Under the pieces are notes generated by a model, which saw only the letters and a program-made list of their open reading frames with translations, was not told the origin of the DNA and did not search any database. DNA of 26,791 nucleotides from JAPLDB01 sp038230515. Its GTDB lineage: Bacteria; Bacteroidota; Bacteroidia; AKYH767-A; 2013-40CM-41-45. The stretch covers positions 1 through 26,791 of the forward strand of contig JBBRND010000045.1 in NCBI GenBank assembly GCA_038230515.1, in the 5' to 3' direction. Positions within the stretch are counted from its first letter, which is position 1, and each line of letters opens with the position of its first letter. A program made the position numbers and the translations under genes. Below are positions 1-8,049 of the stretch, in pieces.

Positions 1-1420
1 ATCAATAATCTGCCCGTGGTTCGGATAGAAAAGTAAGCTCGAAGGTGCAGGCACGGTATCCTGCGGCACTAAAAAATAATCTGTCTTGTATTTTATGGTA
101 ACCTGTTGCCAGGTGCTGTCGGTGTTTTGTACTTGTCCGGTCACATAAATATTTCCGTTCGCATCACACACAATTCCGGTGCCTCTGTCATCTCCGTTAT
201 ATGCTCCATTCAAATATGTTTTCCATTGCAAATCTCCGGTGCGGTTGTAAGCAAGAGTAAGAATATCTTTTTTACCGCTTCGGGTTGCAGAACCCGTCAT
301 TACAATGTTACCGTAGTTATCAAAACACATTTTTACTGCTTCATCATCGGCACTGTTAGCATCAAATCTTCTGTACCACTTCTGCACTCCGCTATTACTA
401 TACTTCACCAAAAGGTAATCTTCTTTTGTAGCAGGTCCGGGATAACTTTTTCCACCCACATACACGTACCCGCTATCATCAACAAGTAAATCATTGCCCT
501 CATCATCTACTCCGATATTGCCAAAGTCCACCACCCATGCAAGATTCCCCGCGCTGTCAATCTTTGCAGTGCGCACATTAAAACTTGCTCCACTATCAGA
601 AGCCGCACCAGTCACATAAAAATTTCCGGAGTGATCACTCTTCACAGCCGTTGGTCTGTCAAAACTATTTGCAGTACCACCAATGCGTGTGGTATCTTTT
701 GCAACACCAAGAGAGTCATATTTTATCGAGCAGTAATCCCATTTCGTTGGAGTGTTCTGACTTGCGCCTGAGACTGTAATTGAATTTCCTCCTGGCGAAA
801 TATCCATTGCGAAAGCAACATCATACAAATTATGATAGTCATATTCGTGTTTCCAATTCAACGCTCCCGTATTTCTGTCAAGCTGAAATGTAACATAATT
901 CAAAAGTGAATTCGTGTCGCTCACTTCACCTGTTACATACACGAAATTACCTTTTGTTTTTATTGCAGCGGGAACATCGTAGCTATTTGCGCTGCCATTC
1001 AGAGTGTACGCCCATATAAATGTTCCGTCATATTTATACTTTAAAACAACAATGTCAAAATTTGTTGCGGTAGAGAAAATAGAGCCGCACACATAAATAT
1101 TATCTCTGTCATCAACTGCAACCGCAACAGGTTGGTCGCGGTTATATCCTGCACTTGAATAAGTACGTTGCCAGATTACACTACCGCCTGTGTCGTACTT
1201 TGTAGTAAGTATATCTGCAAACGTTGCAGTATCAATTGTAGTTCCCACACTTATTACATGGTTCGAATCATCCTTGGTTACAGGGATGGCGGTGAGGGTG
1301 TCGGAAATTCCCGCGTAATCAGTCCAGTCATCAATAATTGCAGGGAACTGTTTGCGCTGAAGCGCAATTATTCAGAAGAAGAAAAACAAAAGGAGCGAGT
1401 AGAGCATTTTTACTTTTCAT
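1..1420 (-). CDS. SBBP-like beta-propeller secreted protein, 3' end outside window, frameshifted near N-terminus
   Basis: The minus strand reads as repeated blades of the form 'D..GN.YVTG......D......Y...G...W...Y', for example DNYGNIVMTGSATRSGKKDI and DANGNIYVTGQ. This is the pattern of SBBP / beta-propeller repeat proteins of Bacteroidota. The frame is open from about 1345 down to base 1 with no stop, so the C-terminus, possibly with a T9SS domain, lies outside. ATG at 1420 starts a good signal peptide (MKSKNALLAPFVFLLLNN then CASAQ), but that frame stops at 1331-1333. The mature part is in the +1 frame, and removing one C from the CCC run at 1343-1345 joins them as SAQTVPAIIDDWTDYAG. The cause is a one-base insertion: sequencing error, phase variation or a fresh null allele. 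The repeat-protein call is firm; the substrate and role are unknown. Confidence 0.8.
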
Positions 1421-1530
1421 TGTAGTTGGTTTTAAGAGTTAGAATTTATTTTTAAGAATACTTTTCTCATCAACAGCCCCTCTCTAAAACAACACTCGCG
1501 GGACTTAATATACTTACCGTACCTGGGACT

Positions 1531-1613
1531 CTGAGAAGCCCGACACAACAATAAGCACAGCCCGCGCGTTACCGCGCATTCGGGCTGATGCTTGCATGTC
1601 ATAAAATTCTCAG
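1531..1613 (-). repeat. Nested hairpin (83-bp compound dyad) in intergenic island
   Basis: Outer arms CTGAGAA (1531-1537) and TTCTCAG (1607-1613) are perfect complements. Inside, AAGCA (1553-1557) pairs with TGCTT (1589-1593), CAGCCCG (1558-1564) with CGGGCTG (1581-1587), and CGCG (1565-1568) with CGCG (1573-1576). There is a one-base bulge at 1588 and a four-base bulge at 1577-1580. Read on the minus strand the terminal loop is GTAA, a GNRA tetraloop, which favours an RNA product of that strand. A 62-codon minus frame spans the element but resembles no family I know. It could be a small structured RNA, a REP-like element or the remnant of a mobile element. Confidence 0.5.
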
Positions 1614-1725
1614 GTTTCAAGTGCAGCTATTCAGCGAACGCAATTTCAATTTTTCAATTTTTCTATCTACATATTTTTAAGTTTGCGAAGCAAGCTACAA
1701 TTTTTTAGATACCCAAAATAAATCG

Positions 1726-1765
1726 TACCGTAGAAGTACTGGAACTTTACCGCACTTCTACGGTA
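1726..1765. repeat. Perfect 12-bp inverted repeat
   Basis: TACCGTAGAAGT (1726-1737) and ACTTCTACGGTA (1754-1765) are perfect complements separated by 16 bases. An A-run follows at 1765-1772. The A-run is on the wrong side for a terminator of plus-strand transcription, and no T-run follows the stem on the minus strand, so it is not a normal intrinsic terminator. It could be an operator-like dyad or a mobile-element end. Nothing else can be said about the interval 1614-1828. Confidence 0.55.
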
Positions 1766-1828
1766 AAAAAAAACCTGTAGTATATTTATCTTGTAGAGGA
1801 AAACGAGCTAAAATGGTTAATTGAAGAT

Positions 1829-2185
1829 TTACCTGCGTTGGTAAAGCAATTACCCATGTGGGTTGAGGCATATCCCTGATGGGTTAAAAGCTGACCCTCG
1901 TGGGTTGAGTCATGACCCAAATGGGTTAGGAGTTTACCCTCATAGGTCAAGACCTGACCCGCCTGGGTCAAGAGATTACCCTCATGGGTTGAGACATCAC
2001 CCTCATGGGTCAAGAGTTTACCCTCATGGGTTGAGAGATGACCTGTCTGGGTCAGGAGTTAACCCACTAGGGTTGAATCGTGACCCGCCTGGGTTAAAAC
2101 ATTACCCTCGTGGGTCAAGAGCTAACCCCAGTGGGTTAAGAAGTGACCCACGAGGGTTGAAACGTGACCCACCTGGGTCAAAAGC
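1829..2185. repeat. 21-bp tandem array, 17 units, each with an ACCC-N4-GGGT palindrome
   Basis: Seventeen head-to-tail units of exactly 21 bp run from 1829 to 2185. A further decayed unit lies at 2186-2206 and a possible one before 1829. The consensus is about T-N-ACCC-N4-GGGT-YRAGRNN. Each unit has an imperfect palindrome centred on a variable 4-base loop, for example TGACCCGCCTGGGTCA (TGACCC/GGGTCA arms), TAACCCCAGTGGGTTA and TTACCCTCATGGGTTG. Arm bases often change in matching pairs. Because 21 = 3 x 7, one plus frame stays open (TTG at 1863 to TGA at 2240) and encodes heptads like D-P-x-G-L-R-x. One minus frame gives L-L-T-H-E-G-x with stops in two units. A protein product is possible but unsupported: no good start or promoter was seen. 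The array lies 3' of the small minus gene that ends at 2257. Confidence 0.9.
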
Positions 2186-2256
2186 AAATCCACCCCGATT
2201 TTCAGCTAATCGGAGTGCATTGAAAATTAATAAATGTTGAATGAAAGGAAATCGTT

Positions 2257-2886
2257 TTATCTTGCAATAAAAGGCACGGGTGTGCTATAGTCACCTTTCA
2301 GTGAGCCATCAGCAGCCCGAACGCGCACAAAAATTTCCTGTGCTCTTACGAGTCCGATAAGGATTAATTTTGGTCTGCTTACATGATCCAACATGGTTAC
2401 CCATGAGGATTCGACAGCAGGAGTAAGAGTGGTTTGCGCAGTGAAAAGCAATCCTGTTCCTAATCCCTTTTCGATAAGAATTTTTGCAGTGGCGGGTGCT
2501 TTTCCGTCAACAATTTTTTTAATAACCGGTTTGTCGGGGTTTGTATGCACATGTGGCTCTAAGCTGGCATCAAAACCTGATTCATCAATAAGAACTTTGT
2601 TGCCTTTTGCAACACCGTCAACATAAATAATCTCGTTTTGTAAGAGATTATATACTACAATTGATTGTGCATCCCGTGCATCTTTTTTTAAGGTGTTGCC
2701 TTTTGCCTCCCCTATCAGTGAGGTTAGCTTTGCATTTTCATTCGTTAAAATTAAAATGGTGGGGTTGGGTGTAGCAAAGTCAGCCGCATTATCCCCTAAA
2801 TATTTAATCACACGGGTGCAAAGTTTATTAACTGCTGCTGATTGTTTTGGTTTGCAGTGCATAACTGCGAAGAATTTTTTTGCCAT
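2257..2886 (-). CDS. Hypothetical 209-aa protein with C-terminal fibronectin-like fold
   Basis: This frame has an ATG start and no signal peptide, so the product is probably cytoplasmic or exported by an unknown route. The N-terminal half is alpha/beta with no motif I recognise. The C-terminal part, about residues 125-209, has the alternating pattern of a fibronectin type III-like domain, ending in IFVRVRAADGSLKGDYSTP, which matches the usual 'YxFRVRAxxxxGxGxWS' end of such domains. Similar small proteins of unknown role are frequent in Bacteroidota. It stands alone: a promoter-like pair lies upstream (2930-2960), and the 21-bp array lies immediately downstream of its stop, so the array could be transcribed as its 3' tail. 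I do not assign a function. Coding status is likely because the frame is long and the domain pattern coherent. Confidence 0.7.
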   Translation of the reverse strand: MAKKFFAVMHCKPKQSAAVNKLCTRVIKYLGDNAADFATPNPTILILTNENAKLTSLIGEAKGNTLKKDARDAQSIVVYNLLQNEIIYVDGVAKGNKVLIDESGFDASLEPHVHTNPDKPVIKKIVDGKAPATAKILIEKGLGTGLLFTAQTTLTPAVESSWVTMLDHVSRPKLILIGLVRAQEIFVRVRAADGSLKGDYSTPVPFIAR

Positions 2887-2929
2887 AAATTTTGGTTTTT
2901 AAAAAGTTAGACATAATTAAACGAGACCT

Positions 2930-2960
2930 TGAAGATAACCTGCGTTGATTCGAATTGCAA
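2930..2960 (-). promoter_or_regulatory. Bacteroidota-type promoter for the 209-aa gene
   Basis: On the minus strand TTG (2960-2958) is followed after 20 bases by TATCTTCA (2937-2930), close to the TTG / TAnnTTTG pattern of the Bacteroidota primary sigma factor. It leaves a leader of about 40 bases before the ATG at 2886. Two of the eight -7 positions are non-consensus, so this is tentative. The stretch 2961-3135 holds no other signal I can support. Confidence 0.35.
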
Positions 2961-3135
2961 ATTATTTTGGCTGACAGAAATGATTCGTAGGCAGGTAAAC
3001 ACAATTTGAATGTGTACAGAAAAAATCGGGAAGAATATTTTTTTATGTTATCAGATGTTGAAAGATGTTTACGGGCGGCTCGCCAAACAAATGGCAGGTG
3101 AAACAGCATACTTGCTCCTTGCACTGATATTCTGT

Positions 3136-3171
3136 AAAAAAAACAAAAGCCCACAGTTACCTGCGGGCTTT
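3136..3171 (-). terminator. Intrinsic terminator of the 735-aa T9SS gene
   Basis: The stem pairs AAAGCCC (3146-3152) with GGGCTTT (3165-3171), extended by CAG/CTG across one mismatch, with a TTAC loop. In the minus direction it is followed by a T-run (bases 3145-3136). It lies 24 bases after the stop of the minus-strand gene ending at 3196, the expected place for its terminator. Confidence 0.75.
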
Positions 3172-3195
3172 ACGTTTTTGTGTAATACCTTTTAG

Positions 3196-5403
3196 TTACA
3201 GTTTCAAAATTTTTATGGTAGAATATTTTTGCTCTCCCACGCTCATGTTCAGAAAATAAATTCCTTTAGGCAAGTCAGATGCATGAAGTATTGTAAACGT
3301 GTTCATGCCCTCACCGGCAACGGCAGTTTCTTTCATAATTATTCTTCCCGAAATATCGGTAGCTGTAAATTCTACAAGACCTGATGTTTTAGAGGAATAA
3401 AATACGCTGAACTTATCAGCAAACGGATTTGGCTGCACCGCAATAATTTTGTTGGCACCTGTTTGATCATTCCGTTTTACTTCTACCACCGGAAATGTTT
3501 CCGCATGTCCATCATAATCCGTTTGCGACAGGCGATAAAAATTTATTCCGGGAAGCGGAGCATCGTCTTCGTAAGCATAACTAATATCATCCGTAGTGTT
3601 TCCGTTACCGTTCACTTTGCCGATGGCAGAGAAATCCTGTCCGTCAGCACTACGTTCTACAGTGAAGTAGTCATTATTTGTTTCTGATGATGTAACCCAG
3701 TTCACTCTGATGATTCCGTTTTGCTGGCTGGCAGAAAAGGAAGTCAACTTGATAGGCAAACCCACACTACCTGAGTAAGGAGAAATAGTTCCGGTAGAAA
3801 TATAACCTGCCGAACCTTTCGTAGCTCCATTGGGAAGGAAGTTAGCCATAGGTGCTGCATTGGAGGTGCCATGTGAACCACCGTTTACTGTTCGCGTAAG
3901 TGAAGTAGCATTGCTGGTGCGGATAACTCCGCCTGCACCGCCACCACCACCACCTTCGCCTTCAGTCATCGAACCTGTGCTGTAAACCTGACTTCCACCA
4001 TTTCCACCGTTGGCAGAAACGGTTATGTTTTTAATCTGGGCACTGTATGAGAAAATATAAACAGTGCCACCACCACCACCACCGCCTGAACCATCGCCAT
4101 CGGTAGTACTTGCGCAGTTTGCTGCACTGCTTCCGCTTGCATCAATACTTCCTGTGCCGGTTAATGTTCCACCAGTAAGAATATACACAATACCACCACC
4201 ATCGCCACCTGCAGTGCCTGTTCCGTCATTGCTGTCACCGGCACCGCCACCACCGCCCATGTAAATTCTATTGTTTGTGCTATCGAGTGCGCGACCGCCT
4301 AAACCGCCCACATTGTATCGCATATCTGAACTAAAACCCCATGAAAAACTTCCGGGTCCTTTCGTAAGCGGGTTTGCAGAAGCGTTTGAATAAGAATATC
4401 CACCGCGTCCACCGCCTGAAGAAGTATGAGAGGAGAACGAGGCAGATTCCAGATTCCATGCCGTAATCCAATTGGCGACACTGTTATCAGGATTTCCGAG
4501 TCCATCCCATGAACCTACAGTGCCGGCATTGGAACCACCGCCACCGGAAGCATTGTGGGAATTACCACCACCGCCACCATTGGCAGGGGCGCCACGGGTA
4601 TAACGACCGCCTAATCCATCATACGTTGTTTGACTTCCTCCAACTCCCTCTCCTTTCTCTGAACCATCGTAAGAACTTGCGCTTGCATACTTGGTATGAT
4701 TGCCGGGGCAGCAAGTAGAGTTTTGCTCCACAGCACCACCGCGAAATCCTTTTCCAACCACATTGATAGTTCCGTTTATAGTAGTAGCACCGTTTACTTC
4801 AATAGCAACTACACCACCCGTGCTGCCATTCCAGTCATCCGTAGTAACGGATGCCCCTGCATTTATAGTAAGCGTAGTGTAACGCGGCACGCGAACAATT
4901 TGAGTTTGTCCGTTTTTAGTATAACTGTTTTTTAGAGCAGCCACTAAGTTTATTTTTGGTCCGGCTACTACAGAAGCCACTTCTGCAAATTCATACTTGC
5001 CGGCATTATTAAGAGCCGTTACAGCACCCCATGTAGATAATGTATTGCTCGCAGTATTCATAGTAGCGCCCTGCATTTGAATAATCATAATAAGTGCGCC
5101 CACTTCAAGGTTTCCGCTGAAGCGGCCGTTTGCATTGATGGTGTTGCTTACCACTGCAATTTGTGTAGCTCCCGCGCTCACGTCAGCATTTAGCGTAGTA
5201 AACTCGTTTAATATTGCATTGGTTGTGCTTACAGTTTTCGCACCATGCATTCCTGTTCCTGCTTCTGCCCTCTTCGACAATCCGAGATTGGAATAGACAA
5301 GAAGCGCAGCAGCAGCAATAGTAAACATGGCACCGCTAAACATAATCACCCGCATATTAAGCGAGAGTTTTAGCTTCTGAATTTGAATTCGTTTTAACTT
5401 CAT
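3196..5403 (-). CDS. Gly-rich T9SS-exported surface protein, 735 aa
   Basis: The N-terminus is basic, then hydrophobic (about residues 20-40, ending SKRAEA), consistent with a long signal peptide or signal anchor. Residues about 50-225 look like beta-rich repeats. Residues about 225-530 are extremely Gly- and Ser-rich, with runs of G5-G7 (GGGGGG), as in filamentous surface adhesins. From residue 549 follows the common Bacteroidota fibronectin-like block (LPIKLTSFSAS ... NNDYFTVERSADG). From about residue 658 comes a type A T9SS sorting domain (QPNPFADKFSVFYSS ... KGIYFLNMSV). The protein is therefore predicted to be exported by the Por secretion system and either attached to the surface or released. 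The gene is monocistronic, with its own terminator at 3136-3171. The exact role (adhesion, biofilm, gliding) cannot be read from sequence. Confidence 0.88.
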   Translation of the reverse strand: MKLKRIQIQKLKLSLNMRVIMFSGAMFTIAAAALLVYSNLGLSKRAEAGTGMHGAKTVSTTNAILNEFTTLNADVSAGATQIAVVSNTINANGRFSGNLEVGALIMIIQMQGATMNTASNTLSTWGAVTALNNAGKYEFAEVASVVAGPKINLVAALKNSYTKNGQTQIVRVPRYTTLTINAGASVTTDDWNGSTGGVVAIEVNGATTINGTINVVGKGFRGGAVEQNSTCCPGNHTKYASASSYDGSEKGEGVGGSQTTYDGLGGRYTRGAPANGGGGGNSHNASGGGGSNAGTVGSWDGLGNPDNSVANWITAWNLESASFSSHTSSGGGRGGYSYSNASANPLTKGPGSFSWGFSSDMRYNVGGLGGRALDSTNNRIYMGGGGGAGDSNDGTGTAGGDGGGIVYILTGGTLTGTGSIDASGSSAANCASTTDGDGSGGGGGGGTVYIFSYSAQIKNITVSANGGNGGSQVYSTGSMTEGEGGGGGGAGGVIRTSNATSLTRTVNGGSHGTSNAAPMANFLPNGATKGSAGYISTGTISPYSGSVGLPIKLTSFSASQQNGIIRVNWVTSSETNNDYFTVERSADGQDFSAIGKVNGNGNTTDDISYAYEDDAPLPGINFYRLSQTDYDGHAETFPVVEVKRNDQTGANKIIAVQPNPFADKFSVFYSSKTSGLVEFTATDISGRIIMKETAVAGEGMNTFTILHASDLPKGIYFLNMSVGEQKYSTIKILKL

Positions 5404-5571
5404 AGTAAATGTGTATTATTATACTACGAGGCGAAACGTGGCGTTTTATTCTATGTTTCGGACAAAACTTAAAGTGTAAGAAATTTGTTAAGAATGATTA
5501 AATGAAGAGATAAGATTAACTTCTTTTATCTTCGCCCTCCATTTTACCACAAGTCACAAATCTCATATCTC

Positions 5572-6759
5572 ATGTCTGGTTTCAAAGAAGTTTACATCGT
5601 TTCAGCAACGCGCACACCCATTGGCAGCTTTGGCGGAGCATTGTCGTCAATGAGTGCCACGCAACTCGGGGCACACGCAATCAAATCTGCACTCGAAAAA
5701 ATCAAGCTCGATCCGAAAGAAGTTCAGGAAGTTTTTATGGGGAATGTAATGAGTGCAAACGCAGGACAGGCACCTGTTACACAGGCATCAATCTATGCGG
5801 GAATTCCCAATACAGTTCCGGGCACTACAATAAATAAAGTATGCGCTTCTGGAATGAAGGCCATCATGCTAGGAGCAGAAAGTATTATGCTTGGCGATAA
5901 CGATGTAGTTGTTGCTGGGGGAATGGAAAGCATGAGCAACGTTCCTTACTATCTGGACAAAGCGCGTAACGGTTACCGTCTCGGCAATGGAACTATTATT
6001 GACGGACTTGTGAAAGATGGTTTGTGGGATGTTTACAACGATTACCACATGGGCAATGCCGCAGAGTTATGTGCGAAAGAATGTAACATCACCCGCGAGC
6101 AGCAGGACGCGTTTGCAATTGAATCGTACAAGCGCAGTGCTGATGCGTACACAAAAGGTTTGTTCAGGGAAGAAATTGCTCCGGTGTCAATTCCTCAACG
6201 CGGAAAAGATCCTATCGTAATGAGTGATGATGAGGAATATAAAAATGTGAAGATGGAAAAGATTCCATCTCTCAAGCCCGCATTTCAAAAAGATGGAACC
6301 GTAACTGCTGCTAACGCCTCCAAGTTGAATGATGGTGCATCAGCCGTTGTGCTTATGAGTAAAGAAAAAGCAGATGCGCTCGGAATAAAACCGCTTGCAA
6401 AAATCCGCTCCTTTGCTGATGCACAGCAAGCCCCCGAATGGTTTACTACTGCACCGAGTAAGGCATTACCCAAAGCAATTGCAAAGGCAGGATTAAAAAT
6501 AACCGACATTGAATATTTTGAAATTAATGAGGCATTCAGTGTAGTTGCCATTGCAAACAACAAGGAGATGAAACTTGATCCGTCAAAAGTAAATGTGAAT
6601 GGAGGAGCCGTTGCACTTGGCCATCCGCTCGGAAGCAGCGGCTGCCGGATTGTGGTTACGCTTATTCATGTGCTTCAACAACGCAATGCAAAAATAGGTG
6701 CAGCCGGAATCTGCAATGGTGGTGGTGGAGCAAGCGCCATCATTATCGAGAGAATCTAA
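5572..6759 (+). CDS. Acetyl-CoA C-acetyltransferase (thiolase)
   Basis: This is a full-length thiolase of 395 residues. The nucleophile is Cys91 in NKVCASGMKA, the second catalytic pair is His351 in GHPLGSSGCR and Cys381 in CNGGGGAS, and the start (VYIVSATRTPIGSFGG) is typical. Family knowledge: it condenses two acetyl-CoA to acetoacetyl-CoA or runs the reverse cleavage; chain-length preference cannot be fixed from sequence. It stands alone between two minus-strand T9SS genes, so no operon context indicates ketone body, butyrate or beta-oxidation use. A TATCTTCG box at 5527-5534 could be its -7 element, but no TTG stands at the right distance. The Met at 5572 is the only sensible start. Confidence 0.95.
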   Translation: MSGFKEVYIVSATRTPIGSFGGALSSMSATQLGAHAIKSALEKIKLDPKEVQEVFMGNVMSANAGQAPVTQASIYAGIPNTVPGTTINKVCASGMKAIMLGAESIMLGDNDVVVAGGMESMSNVPYYLDKARNGYRLGNGTIIDGLVKDGLWDVYNDYHMGNAAELCAKECNITREQQDAFAIESYKRSADAYTKGLFREEIAPVSIPQRGKDPIVMSDDEEYKNVKMEKIPSLKPAFQKDGTVTAANASKLNDGASAVVLMSKEKADALGIKPLAKIRSFADAQQAPEWFTTAPSKALPKAIAKAGLKITDIEYFEINEAFSVVAIANNKEMKLDPSKVNVNGGAVALGHPLGSSGCRIVVTLIHVLQQRNAKIGAAGICNGGGGASAIIIERI

Positions 6760-6794
6760 ATTCGAAGCACGCCTGATCTTTGTCAGGGATTAAA

Positions 6795-7889
6795 TCAATT
6801 TCCGATAACAAGTGCTTTAGATGTTGTGCTCCCCGCACAATTCATCCTCACAAAATAATTTCCTGCTGAAGCAGTTGATGGAAGATCGAGCACGAGCAAA
6901 TGATCTCCTGCCGTTTCATTCTTCTTTTCAGAAGATGTAATTACGTTGCCTGAAATGTCAGTCACCGAAAAATTTACATCACCTTCTTTTATCAAAGAAT
7001 ATTTCAAAAAGATTTTATCTAATGCCGGATTTGGGAAAATAGAAAATGTAAAATTATTTGCTGCCACTTGGGAAATACCCGTAGTGTTAAGCGAATCCCG
7101 GTAAACAATAGAAGAAACAAATCCTCCTGCCGAATTAATTTGGAGAAGTGGTTCGCCTTGTCCCTGTCCAAGCCATTTGTACTCAGTTTGAACAGGAACA
7201 TTAAATCCGTAACCAAAACCGAGAGTGTCAAGAAAAATAGAGTCATGCTCAACAATAGTTGACTTTAACCTGAGCACATTAAAAATTCCGAAAGGTGTAG
7301 TAAGCGATCCCCAACCATCCACTTCATTCACTCGGTTTTTATTCACACCGTAATAGAGAATGTTTGGCAGAGAAACAGAATATCCTGAAGCAGACGAATC
7401 AACATTTCCAAACTGAACCGGAAATTTGTAAACCACATCGTGCGGACTGTATGCATTGGGAGCCGGAATACCGTTAATGCCGGCACCAAAACCTGACTGA
7501 TGATAATCGTTGGAGTTGTTGTAAAAGAAATTGTAAACATTCGTAATAGTAATCTGAGCACCCAGACTAAAATCTGCACCGTGAGTTGCCTGATTGCTTC
7601 TGTTAGGCAAAAAAGAAAAATCGCCAAACACCGCCTGGTAAATAATATTCATGTTGGTAACCGGAAAAAGGGTGTCTGTATGTTGGCCTGTGCGGGTGGT
7701 GCTGAGAAGAGAATAGTCCCACGTATAATTTGCTCCGGTAAGCGTTGCATCCATTCCTGGAAAAGCCGTTGCATCGCTCATTAAATACATATCGTTTGCA
7801 TGAGGAAAATCACTGCTGTTGAGGGTAATTTGTGCTGATGAATACTGAACAGAAAGAGCAATAGCCGGAAGTAGAAGTTTATATTTCAT
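6795..7889 (-). CDS. T9SS-sorted secreted protein, 364 aa
   Basis: A signal peptide is clear (MKYKLLLPAIALSVQYSSAQ, cleavage likely after SSA or SAQ). The body, about residues 20-280, is rich in aromatic and polar residues and matches no enzyme family I know. The last 80 or so residues are a T9SS type A sorting domain, starting SIFPNPALDKIFLKYS and ending with NYFVRMNCAGSTTSKALVIGN-type strands. It is expected to cross the outer membrane through the Por system. A promoter-like TTG-17-TTACTTTG pair ends two bases before the ATG, suggesting a leaderless message. It is convergent with the thiolase gene, with only 35 bases between stops. Confidence 0.85.
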   Translation of the reverse strand: MKYKLLLPAIALSVQYSSAQITLNSSDFPHANDMYLMSDATAFPGMDATLTGANYTWDYSLLSTTRTGQHTDTLFPVTNMNIIYQAVFGDFSFLPNRSNQATHGADFSLGAQITITNVYNFFYNNSNDYHQSGFGAGINGIPAPNAYSPHDVVYKFPVQFGNVDSSASGYSVSLPNILYYGVNKNRVNEVDGWGSLTTPFGIFNVLRLKSTIVEHDSIFLDTLGFGYGFNVPVQTEYKWLGQGQGEPLLQINSAGGFVSSIVYRDSLNTTGISQVAANNFTFSIFPNPALDKIFLKYSLIKEGDVNFSVTDISGNVITSSEKKNETAGDHLLVLDLPSTASAGNYFVRMNCAGSTTSKALVIGN

Positions 7890-7891
7890 CG

Positions 7892-7919
7892 CAAAGTAAA
7901 TTTAGGTGATATGAAACAA
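7892..7919 (-). promoter_or_regulatory. Promoter abutting start of the 364-aa T9SS gene
   Basis: The minus strand reads TTG (7919-7917), 17 bases, then TTACTTTG (7899-7892), one mismatch from TAnnTTTG. Only two bases separate it from the ATG at 7889, so transcription would begin at or within the start codon. Confidence 0.45.
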
Positions 7920-7996
7920 AAGTACGCTTTTACTCGAACACACTTTGCGCACAAGATGAAAACAACGTTCGGTAAGTGAATATTTTCTTCGCCCGA

Positions 7997-8029
7997 TTGC
8001 CTGCATTCTCAATACTTCTGCTAACTTTG
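7997..8029 (+). promoter_or_regulatory. Bacteroidota-type promoter for the MORN-like gene
   Basis: TTG (7997-7999), 22 bases, then a perfect TAnnTTTG match, TAACTTTG (8022-8029). The gene starts 20 bases later at 8050, leaving a short leader. Confidence 0.6.
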
Positions 8030-8049
8030 CTACACCAAATAAAGCTACG

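Noticed and set aside
1432..1620. A 62-codon minus frame over the nested hairpin
   Set aside because: Its sequence is explained by the hairpin arms, its composition is odd (many Cys and Arg), and I recognise no family.
1829..2185. CRISPR array
   Set aside because: The whole 21-bp unit repeats with drift; there are no constant repeats alternating with unique spacers of 30 or more bases, and no cas genes.
1863..2240. A 125-codon plus frame made of D-P-x-G-L-x-x heptads across the 21-bp array
   Set aside because: It starts with TTG inside the repeat, has no promoter or leader, and is open simply because a 21-bp period keeps one frame free of stops. It is kept as a hypothesis in the repeat entry, not listed as a gene.
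2828..3154. A 108-codon minus frame upstream of the 209-aa gene
   Set aside because: It overlaps the start of that gene in another frame, has no domain pattern and covers the likely promoter and terminator.
4064..4264. Proline-rich plus-strand frame
   Set aside because: It is the mirror of the poly-glycine codons of the 735-aa minus-strand gene.
6772..6787. Hairpin CCTGA/TCAGG between thiolase and the T9SS gene as a terminator
   Set aside because: The stem is only five base pairs and no T-run follows in either direction.
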